Source: an uncultured Clostridiaceae bacterium | GTDB taxonomy: Bacteria; Bacillota; Clostridia; Lachnospirales; Lachnospiraceae | Direction: 5' to 3' | Assembly: GCA_947175805.1 (NCBI GenBank) | Contig: CAMWOF010000188.1 | Coordinates: forward strand, 1-5,426 | DNA length: 5,426 nt | Shown: one piece after another, positions 1 through 5,426 of the stretch | Layout of the letters: every line of letters begins with the position of its first letter | Numbering within the stretch: position 1 is the stretch's first letter | Notes under the pieces: generated by a model | What the model was told of the DNA's origin: nothing | What the model saw: the letters and a program-made list of their open reading frames with translations, nothing else | Database searches by the model: none | Translations under genes and position numbers: made by a program

Positions 1-54
1 ATCATCATGTGGCTGCCGGGAAAGCTTAAGCGGCTGCTAAAAAGAGTGCATTAA
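1..54 (+). CDS. Possible 3' end of an upstream gene (partial, uncertain)
   Basis: Frame 1 is open from the window edge to a TAA at 52-54 and would give a lysine/arginine-rich tail ending LKRLLKRVH. This is only 17 codons. The other two forward frames are also open from the edge but close sooner, at 27-29 and 38-40, so the choice of frame rests only on length and a plausible basic C-terminus. No motif or family is recognisable. If real, the gene would end about 60 bases before the palindrome at 112-137, which could then serve as its terminator. It could equally be non-coding sequence. Confidence 0.22.
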   Translation: MIMWLPGKLKRLLKRVH

Positions 55-111
55 GCTGCCTGACATGTTCAAACAAATTTCCATAAAAGGATGGCAAAAA
101 GAAACCAGATT

Positions 112-137
112 ATGCCCCGCAGCTTGCTGCGGGGTAT
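112..137. repeat. Strong GC-rich palindrome; candidate terminator or dispersed REP-like element
   Basis: CCCCGCAG (115-122) pairs perfectly with CTGCGGGG (127-134) around a CTTG loop whose outer C and G can also pair. The stem extends outward through G114-T135 (wobble), T113-A136 and A112-T137, giving about 11 pairs. The 3' side is followed by TATTTGATTT, a loose T-rich tract, so it could act as an intrinsic terminator for transcription arriving from the left. The tail is interrupted by G and A, so it is not an ideal terminator. From memory, very similar CCCCGCAGC/GCTGCGGGG palindromes recur in intergenic regions of many bacterial genomes, so it may instead be a dispersed palindromic repeat. 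It lies just upstream of the ileS promoter and would not be part of the ileS transcript. Confidence 0.8.
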
Positions 138-156
138 TTGATTTGCATGTATTTGC

Positions 157-185
157 TTGATAACGCCCGCATTTCGTTGTATAAT
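157..185 (+). promoter_or_regulatory. Predicted sigma-A-type promoter for ileS
   Basis: A -35 box TTGATA (157-162, five of six consensus bases) and a perfect -10 box TATAAT (180-185) are separated by exactly 17 bases. Transcription would begin near position 192, leaving a leader of only about 34 bases before the ileS start codon. No operator-like inverted repeat overlaps the promoter; the large palindrome ends 19 bases before the -35 box. Confidence 0.82.
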
Positions 186-209
186 CCGAGTATTGAGGTT
201 AATAATTTC

Positions 210-215
210 AGGAGG
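210..215 (+). promoter_or_regulatory. Shine-Dalgarno site of ileS
   Basis: AGGAGG lies 10 bases before the ATG at 226. It fixes the start there rather than at the in-frame TTG at 157, which overlaps the -35 box and lies upstream of the predicted transcript start. Confidence 0.9.
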
Positions 216-225
216 AAGAATAAAT

Positions 226-3200
226 ATGTACGAGAAGGTTTCTACGAATCTGAATTTTGTTGAACGGGAAGAAAAAGTGGAGAAGTTCTGGAGGGATAAT
301 AATATTTTCCAAAAGAGCATTGATACAAAGGAGGGTATGCCCTTCTATACCTTTTATGACGGCCCCCCTACCGCAAATGGGCAGCCGCATATCGGTCATG
401 TGCTGACCCGTGTTATTAAGGATATGATTCCCCGATATCAGACAATGAAGGGACATAATATTGTGAGAAAGGCGGGCTGGGATACCCACGGGCTTCCGGT
501 GGAGTTAGAGGTGGAGAAGCTCTTAGGCATCGATGGAAAGGAACAGATTGAGGAATACGGCTTAGATCCTTTTATTAAAAAATGTAAGGAGAGTGTCTGG
601 AAGTACAAGGGCATGTGGGAAGAATTTTCTGGCAAGGTTGGCTTCTGGGCGGACATGGAGAACCCTTATGTTACCTATCACAATGAATTTATTGAGTCGG
701 AGTGGTGGGCATTAAAGCAGATTTGGGAAAAAGATTTACTTTACAAGGGCTTTAAGATTGTTCCTTACTGCCCGCGCTGTGGTACGCCTCTGTCCTCCCA
801 TGAGGTGGCGCAGGGCTATAAGCTGGTAAAGGAGCGTTCTGCCATTGTGCGTTTTAAAGTGGCGGGAGAGGATGCGTATTTTCTGGCATGGACGACTACG
901 CCGTGGACGCTGCCGTCAAATGTGTCCCTCTGCGTCAATCCCCAGGAGACCTACTGTAAGGTAAAGGCAGCGGATGGATATACTTATTATTTGGCACAGG
1001 CGCTTTTAGATACGGTGCTGGGAAAGCTTGCTGAAAGTGCAGGAGAGGGTGAGACGCCGAAAAAGGCATATGAGATTCTTGAAACCTATGTGGGTACGGA
1101 TTTGGAGCACAAGGAGTATGAGCCGTTGTTTGCCTGCGCAAAGACTGTGGCGGATAAGCAGAAGAAAAAGGGCTTTTATGTCACCTGTGATAACTATGTA
1201 ACTATGTCCGACGGTACGGGCATCGTGCACATTGCGCCTGCCTTCGGTGAGGATGATGCAAATGTAGGAAGAAATTACGACCTGCCATTTGTCCAGTTTG
1301 TGGACGGCAGAGGCAACATGACGGAGGAGACGCCTTTTGCCGGGCTGTTTGTAAAGGATGCGGACCCGAAGGTACTGGTGGATTTGGAGGAGAGAGGGCT
1401 TCTTTACGATGCGCCGAAGTTTGAGCACGACTATCCGTTTTGCTGGCGCTGTGATACCCCGCTCATTTACTATGCAAGAGATTCCTGGTTCATCAAGATG
1501 ACGGCTGTCAGAGATGACCTGGTGAGAAATAACGATACGGTAAACTGGATTCCGGAGAGCATCGGCAAGGGACGCTTCGGTGACTGGCTGAAGAATGTGC
1601 AGGACTGGGGTCTTTCGAGAAACCGTTACTGGGGTACGCCGCTTAACATCTGGGAATGCGAGTGCGGCTTACGCCATGCTATCGGTTCTATTGAGGAGCT
1701 AAAGAGCATGAGCAGTAACTGCCCGGATGATATTGAGCTGCACCGCCCGTACATTGATGCGGTAACTATTAAATGCCCGGACTGCGGCAAAGAGATGAAG
1801 CGTGTGCCGGAGGTTATCGACTGCTGGTTTGATTCCGGTTCCATGCCGTTTGCCCAATGGCATTACCCGTTTGAGAATCAGGATATCTTTGAGCAGCAGT
1901 TCCCGGCGGATTTCATTTCCGAAGCAGTGGACCAGACGAGAGGGTGGTTTTATTCCCTGATGGCAATTTCGACGCTGATATTTAACAAGGCGCCATATAA
2001 AAATGTTATCGTATTAGGCCATGTGCAGGATAAGGACGGGCAGAAGATGAGCAAGTCCAAGGGCAACGCCGTTGACCCGATGGAGGCATTAAATAAATAT
2101 GGCGCAGACGCCATTCGCTGGTATTTCTATACCAATTCCGCTCCGTGGCTGCCGAACCGGTTCCATGAGGATGCAGTGGTAGAGGGACAGAGAAAGTTTA
2201 TGGGTACGCTGTGGAATACCTATGCATTTTATGTTCTTTATGCAAATATAGATGCGTTTAATCCGGCGGATTATGCGCTGGAGTATGATAAATTGTCGGT
2301 GATGGATAAATGGCTTTTGTCCAGATTAAATTCTGCCGTGAAGCTCGCTGATTCTAATCTGGAGGCATACCGGATTCCAGAGGCATGTAAGGCGCTTTCG
2401 GAGTTTGTGGATGAGATGAGCAACTGGTATGTCAGAAGAAGCCGTGAGCGATACTGGGCAAAGGGCATGGAGCAGGATAAGATAAATGCATACATGACCC
2501 TCTATACAGCGCTGGTAACGGTTTCCAAGGCAGCGGCGCCGATGATTCCGTTTATGACAGAGGACATTTACCAGAACCTTGTAAGAAGTAATGATAAGGC
2601 TGCGCCGGAGAGTATCCATCTGTGCGATTATCCGGTTGCGGATGAAGCTGCCATTGACGCCGAGCTTGAGGCAAATATGGACGAGGTGCTTAAGCTTGTC
2701 GTTATGGGACGCGCGGCGAGAAATGCAGCAAATATCAAGAACCGCCAGCCAATTGGACAGATGTATGTAAAGGCGGATAAGGAAGTGCCGGAGTTCTTTC
2801 AGAAGATTATAGAGGACGAATTGAATGTGAAGACGGTTTCCTTTACGGATGATGTGTCCGCATTTACCACATACAGCTTTAAGCCGCAGCTAAAGACCGT
2901 GGGACCGAAGTATGGCAAGCAGCTTGGTGGTATCAAGACATACCTGGCAGGGCTTGATGGCAACGAGGCAATGGCGGCATTAAAGTCTGAGGGTGCCCTG
3001 CATTTTGATGTGGACGGCGTAAATGTCAGCCTGGCAGAGGAGGATTTGTTAATTGAGATGGTGAAGCAGGAGGGTTATGTTACCGAGGCGGATAATTATG
3101 TGACCGTGGTTTTAGATACCAACCTCTCCGATGCGCTGATTCAGGAAGGCTTCCTCCGTGAGGTTATTTCTAAGATACAGACCATGAGAAAGGATGCGGG

Positions 3201-3393
3201 CTTTGAGGTGACAGACCGGATTGATGTTTATGTAGACGGCAACGACAAGCTTGCCGGAATTCTGCAGGCGCAGGAGCAGGCGCTGATGGATGGTGTATTA
3301 GCTGAGAAGGTTTGCTACGGAGGAACAACGGAGATTTCCAGAGAGTGGAATATCAACGGAGAGAAGGTTACGCTGGGCGTGGCAAAGCGATAG
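226..3393 (+). CDS. ileS: Isoleucyl-tRNA synthetase, class 2 (IleRS2) type
   Basis: This cytoplasmic class I synthetase joins isoleucine to tRNA-Ile using ATP and hydrolyses mischarged valine. The 1055-aa product is full length for the eukaryote-like IleRS2 branch. Visible motifs, in order, are HIGH (residues 55-58, within PPTANGQPHIGH), GWDTHGLPVE (84-93), and a first cysteine pair CPRC (182-185). The CP1 editing domain follows (about 200-400), with the threonine-rich TTTPWTLPSN (223-232) and GIVHIAPAFGEDD (332-344), so editing looks intact. Next come CWRC (406-409), which probably completes a zinc site with 182/185, a second likely zinc site (C478, C480, C517, C520), KMSKS (607-611) and a helical anticodon-binding region from about 690. 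The C-terminus lacks the CxxC...CxxC zinc ribbon of bacterial IleRS1, supporting type 2; this type is known for lower mupirocin sensitivity. The ATG is preceded by AGGAGG and gives a natural N-terminus (MYEKVSTNLNFVEREEKV). No frameshift or missing key residue is seen. It is probably cotranscribed with the following gene. Confidence 0.97.
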   Translation: MYEKVSTNLNFVEREEKVEKFWRDNNIFQKSIDTKEGMPFYTFYDGPPTANGQPHIGHVLTRVIKDMIPRYQTMKGHNIVRKAGWDTHGLPVELEVEKLLGIDGKEQIEEYGLDPFIKKCKESVWKYKGMWEEFSGKVGFWADMENPYVTYHNEFIESEWWALKQIWEKDLLYKGFKIVPYCPRCGTPLSSHEVAQGYKLVKERSAIVRFKVAGEDAYFLAWTTTPWTLPSNVSLCVNPQETYCKVKAADGYTYYLAQALLDTVLGKLAESAGEGETPKKAYEILETYVGTDLEHKEYEPLFACAKTVADKQKKKGFYVTCDNYVTMSDGTGIVHIAPAFGEDDANVGRNYDLPFVQFVDGRGNMTEETPFAGLFVKDADPKVLVDLEERGLLYDAPKFEHDYPFCWRCDTPLIYYARDSWFIKMTAVRDDLVRNNDTVNWIPESIGKGRFGDWLKNVQDWGLSRNRYWGTPLNIWECECGLRHAIGSIEELKSMSSNCPDDIELHRPYIDAVTIKCPDCGKEMKRVPEVIDCWFDSGSMPFAQWHYPFENQDIFEQQFPADFISEAVDQTRGWFYSLMAISTLIFNKAPYKNVIVLGHVQDKDGQKMSKSKGNAVDPMEALNKYGADAIRWYFYTNSAPWLPNRFHEDAVVEGQRKFMGTLWNTYAFYVLYANIDAFNPADYALEYDKLSVMDKWLLSRLNSAVKLADSNLEAYRIPEACKALSEFVDEMSNWYVRRSRERYWAKGMEQDKINAYMTLYTALVTVSKAAAPMIPFMTEDIYQNLVRSNDKAAPESIHLCDYPVADEAAIDAELEANMDEVLKLVVMGRAARNAANIKNRQPIGQMYVKADKEVPEFFQKIIEDELNVKTVSFTDDVSAFTTYSFKPQLKTVGPKYGKQLGGIKTYLAGLDGNEAMAALKSEGALHFDVDGVNVSLAEEDLLIEMVKQEGYVTEADNYVTVVLDTNLSDALIQEGFLREVISKIQTMRKDAGFEVTDRIDVYVDGNDKLAGILQAQEQALMDGVLAEKVCYGGTTEISREWNINGEKVTLGVAKR

Positions 3394-3407
3394 CATTTTA
3401 ATTTATT

Positions 3408-3412
3408 GGGGG
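3408..3412 (+). promoter_or_regulatory. Atypical G-run Shine-Dalgarno before the LtaS-like gene
   Basis: A GGGGG run sits five bases before the ATG at 3418. It is weaker than the AGGAGG of ileS but is the only candidate in the 24-base gap. An in-frame TTG at 3406 overlaps this run and has no ribosome site of its own, so the ATG at 3418 is preferred. Confidence 0.6.
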
Positions 3413-3417
3413 CGTAT

Positions 3418-5415
3418 ATGGTTCAGAAAGTGAAAGACATCCTGAAGAAAATGAATGAGAATCCGATACCGCTCTGTATTGTCAGTCCGTTTTTTCTGGT
3501 GCTGGTTATTGAAATGTTTCACAGGAAATCCGTACAGGCAGGATTTGCATTTATCCTTTCGTCACCCTTGCAGTATCTTGTCAATGTGGTGCTTGTAATG
3601 TCAATGCTCCTTCTGTGCCTGTTTGCCAGAAGAAGGCTGTTCTGGGCATTTTTAATCGGGCTTATATGGATGATTCTGGGGGTGGCGAATTACCTGGTAC
3701 TTTTAAACCGGGTATCGCCCCTGTCCTGGGCGGATGTGGGTGTGCTCACATCCGTTATCAGCATTATAAAGCAGTATCTCACCACATTTCAGATTGTGGC
3801 TATTATTTTCGCCCTGGTGTTTTGTATTCTGCTGTCACTGTATCTCTATCACAAGGTGCCGAAGGTGAGGCGCAGGCAGTACTGGAAGCGGGATGTTCTG
3901 GGCTTTGCCCTGGCAGCAGCCGGCGGCGCAGTCATATATGGCGCCAGCGTAAATACAAATCTTTTTGAAAATACCGGTAATATCACATTGACTTTTGAAA
4001 AGAGCGGATTTTGTTATTCCTTTGCAAACAGCGTAGTGGACACAGGAATAAAGCGGCCGCTAAATTATTCCGAGCAGGCCGTGACAGATATCTGCAGAAA
4101 TCTCCGGTTGGATAATGATTTGGGGCAGGAGGGAAACGAAAAGAAGAAAAGTGCACCTAATGTTGTATTTGTGCAGTTGGAATCCTTTTTTGATTTGAGC
4201 AATTTATGGGGATACCAGTTTTCTGAGGACCCTATGCCGAATTTCCATGAGCTGCTGCAGAACTATACATCAGGGTTGTTAAGGGTGCCTGCCCTGGGTG
4301 CTGGTACGGTGAATACGGAATTTGAGGTATTGACCGGAATGAGCCTTCGGTTTTTCGGATTGTGTGAGTACCCCTACAAAACGATACTGCAGGAACAGAC
4401 CTGCGAGAGCCTGGCATATAATCTGCAGGAGCGGGGCTATGCCACGGCGGTGGTCCACAACAATCGGGGCAGCTTTTATTCCCGGCATGAGGTGTTTGAA
4501 ATGCTGGGCTTTGAGGTGTTTGATTCCGTGGAATATATGAACGGGCTTTCTTATAATCCCATTGGGTTTGCGAGGGATGAAATTTTGACTTCCGAGATTT
4601 TGACGCGGATGGAAATGACAGAAGAGCCGGATTTTATTTATACAATTACTGTGCAGTCTCACGGGAAATACCCTGCGGAGCCGGTGGATGAAACGCAGAC
4701 GATTACGCTGTCGGGCGGGAAGAATGAAAGCAGGAAAAACCAGTTTGAATATTTTGCCAACCAGTGTAAGCAGGTGGATGATTTTATAGGGGAATTGATT
4801 GCTGCGGTGGAAGACTGCGGCGAGGATACAGTCATCGTGTTTTTTGGTGACCATCTGCCTACGCTGGGCATTGAGGACAGTCAGCTAAAGTACCAGGATA
4901 GCTATCAGACAACTTATATTATCTGGGATAATTTTGATTTGCCGCGGCATGACGAGAATCTTGCCGCCTACCAGCTCTCCGCTGCCGTAATGGAAAAGCT
5001 GGGCTATGCAAACGGCATTATGACAAAATACCATCAGAAGTGCAAAAACAGCCCGGATTATCTGAAGGGCCTGGAGCTTTTGCAGTATGATATGCTTTAC
5101 GGGGAGCACTATGTCTACGGTGGCGTTGACCGCTATGACCCCACGGACCTTCACATGGGCTATTACGACATCGCTATCGAAAATGTGCGGCAGGGTGCAG
5201 ATGCCATGGTAGTCACTGGTGGGCATTTCACGGAGTCCAGTAGAATTTATGTCAACGGAAAAAAACAGGATACAAAGTTTATCAACGAAAAGGCGCTGAT
5301 GGTTCGGGGGCTTGAATTAGAAGAGGGCGACCGTATCCGGGTCAAGCAGATAACCTCTACCGGCGGCTCGCTTGGGGGAACTGAGGACTATATCTGGCTG
5401 GATAGTGATAAGTGA
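3418..5415 (+). CDS. LTA synthase-family (sulfatase-fold) membrane phosphoglycerol transferase-like protein
   Basis: The 665-aa protein is predicted to transfer glycerol-phosphate-type groups from a lipid donor onto an envelope polymer or glycolipid outside the membrane. Five hydrophobic spans lie near residues 16-35, 43-70, 73-96, 122-145 and 159-178. Basic segments (1-11, 71-73, 146-158) fall on the cytoplasmic side, which places the catalytic part outside. The alkaline-phosphatase/sulfatase-fold domain (about 247-545) opens with PNVVFVQLESFFD, where E255 is a likely metal ligand. It continues with GTVNTEFEVLTG (T300, probable nucleophile), VVHNNRGSFYSRHEVF (H347 and R356, probable substrate contacts), TVQSHGKYP (H415) and VFFGDHLPTLG (D478 and H479, metal ligands). 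These match the catalytic set of Staphylococcus LtaS in order and nearly in numbering. Residues about 584-660 resemble an IPT/TIG-like beta domain, an addition to the usual LtaS layout. The gene starts 24 bases after ileS with no terminator between. The true acceptor is unknown: it could be an LtaS, an LTA primase, or an enzyme decorating another glycan, so no symbol is given. Confidence 0.9.
   Translation: MVQKVKDILKKMNENPIPLCIVSPFFLVLVIEMFHRKSVQAGFAFILSSPLQYLVNVVLVMSMLLLCLFARRRLFWAFLIGLIWMILGVANYLVLLNRVSPLSWADVGVLTSVISIIKQYLTTFQIVAIIFALVFCILLSLYLYHKVPKVRRRQYWKRDVLGFALAAAGGAVIYGASVNTNLFENTGNITLTFEKSGFCYSFANSVVDTGIKRPLNYSEQAVTDICRNLRLDNDLGQEGNEKKKSAPNVVFVQLESFFDLSNLWGYQFSEDPMPNFHELLQNYTSGLLRVPALGAGTVNTEFEVLTGMSLRFFGLCEYPYKTILQEQTCESLAYNLQERGYATAVVHNNRGSFYSRHEVFEMLGFEVFDSVEYMNGLSYNPIGFARDEILTSEILTRMEMTEEPDFIYTITVQSHGKYPAEPVDETQTITLSGGKNESRKNQFEYFANQCKQVDDFIGELIAAVEDCGEDTVIVFFGDHLPTLGIEDSQLKYQDSYQTTYIIWDNFDLPRHDENLAAYQLSAAVMEKLGYANGIMTKYHQKCKNSPDYLKGLELLQYDMLYGEHYVYGGVDRYDPTDLHMGYYDIAIENVRQGADAMVVTGGHFTESSRIYVNGKKQDTKFINEKALMVRGLELEEGDRIRVKQITSTGGSLGGTEDYIWLDSDK
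5167..5397 (+). other. C-terminal IPT/TIG-like (Ig-fold) domain of the LtaS-like protein
   Basis: Residues 584-660 alternate short hydrophobic beta-like stretches with turns. They carry the pattern expected of IPT/TIG domains: a V-x-x-G-G-x-x-F-T-E-S-S-x-I-Y-V-N-G core (598-614), then a D-T-x-F-I segment (618-622), a hydrophobic strand (627-629) and an E-x-G-D-x-I-x-V strand (635-642). It follows the catalytic domain by a linker containing YVYGGVDRYDPTDLHMGYYD (565-584). Being extracellular by topology, it may bind a wall polymer or position the active site; that role is inference. The family assignment is by eye only. Confidence 0.55.
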
Positions 5416-5426
5416 GATATAAAAAT

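Noticed and set aside
23..57. Inverted repeat AGCTTAA (23-29) / TTAAGCT (51-57)
   Set aside because: Seven AT-rich pairs with a 21-base loop and no T tract: too weak to support a terminator or an operator.
134..155. Direct repeat of GTATTTG at 134-140 and 149-155
   Set aside because: Seven AT-rich bases repeated once in AT-rich DNA is expected by chance, and no regulator site is recognisable.
157..225. N-terminal extension of ileS from an in-frame TTG at 157
   Set aside because: The TTG overlaps the -35 box, lies upstream of the predicted transcript start and has no ribosome site. The added residues do not resemble an IleRS N-terminus, whereas ATG 226 has a textbook AGGAGG.
69..320. 83-codon complementary-strand frame across the promoter and ileS start
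   Set aside because: It runs through the palindrome, the promoter and the first codons of ileS. The peptide is low in information and matches the kind of spurious call such palindromes generate.
3394..3407. TTTAAT-like -10 box just before the LtaS-like gene
   Set aside because: There is no acceptable -35 box at the proper distance, and AT-rich hexamers are common in intergenic DNA.
3615..3968. 117-codon forward open frame inside the LtaS-like gene
   Set aside because: It is out of frame with the membrane-spanning region of a well-supported protein, and the translated product shows no coherent domain.
4279..4854. 191-codon open frame on the complementary strand within the LtaS-like gene
   Set aside because: It lies wholly opposite a well-supported gene, its translation has no recognisable motif and no ribosome site was evident. 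It is best explained as a shadow frame.
5416..5426. Sequence after the last stop codon
   Set aside because: Only 11 bases (GATATAAAAAT) remain, too few to call a terminator or another gene.

Overview
The window looks like chromosomal DNA from a low-to-mid GC Firmicute, most likely a gut-type member of the Lachnospiraceae/Clostridia. The reasons are AGGAGG-type ribosome binding, a sigma-A-like promoter, a class 2 (eukaryote-like) isoleucyl-tRNA synthetase, and a lipoteichoic acid synthase-like membrane protein of a style I associate with Lachnospiraceae. The taxonomic call is inference from gene style; no 16S or other marker is present.

Layout: positions 1-225 are upstream sequence. They hold what may be the last codons of an upstream gene, a very strong GC-rich palindrome at 112-137, a near-consensus promoter at 157-185 and a strong Shine-Dalgarno at 210-215. 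Positions 226-3393 encode a full-length isoleucyl-tRNA synthetase (ileS, 1055 aa). After a 24-base gap with no terminator, positions 3418-5415 encode a complete 665-aa LtaS-family membrane protein. It has five membrane spans, an extracellular alkaline-phosphatase/sulfatase-fold catalytic domain and an apparent C-terminal IPT/TIG-like beta domain. Only 11 bases follow its stop codon. Every part of the window is on the + strand.

The two genes look like one transcription unit driven by the promoter at 157-185. They do not obviously share a pathway: one is cytoplasmic translation machinery, the other is predicted to build or modify a cell-envelope polymer with glycerol-phosphate groups.

I see no CRISPR array, tRNA/rRNA, insertion sequence, phage gene or defence system, and no sign of a wholly new system. 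The points most worth a second look are the palindrome, which resembles a dispersed repeat; the short leader of ileS, which lacks a T-box; and the C-terminal add-on domain of the LtaS-like protein.
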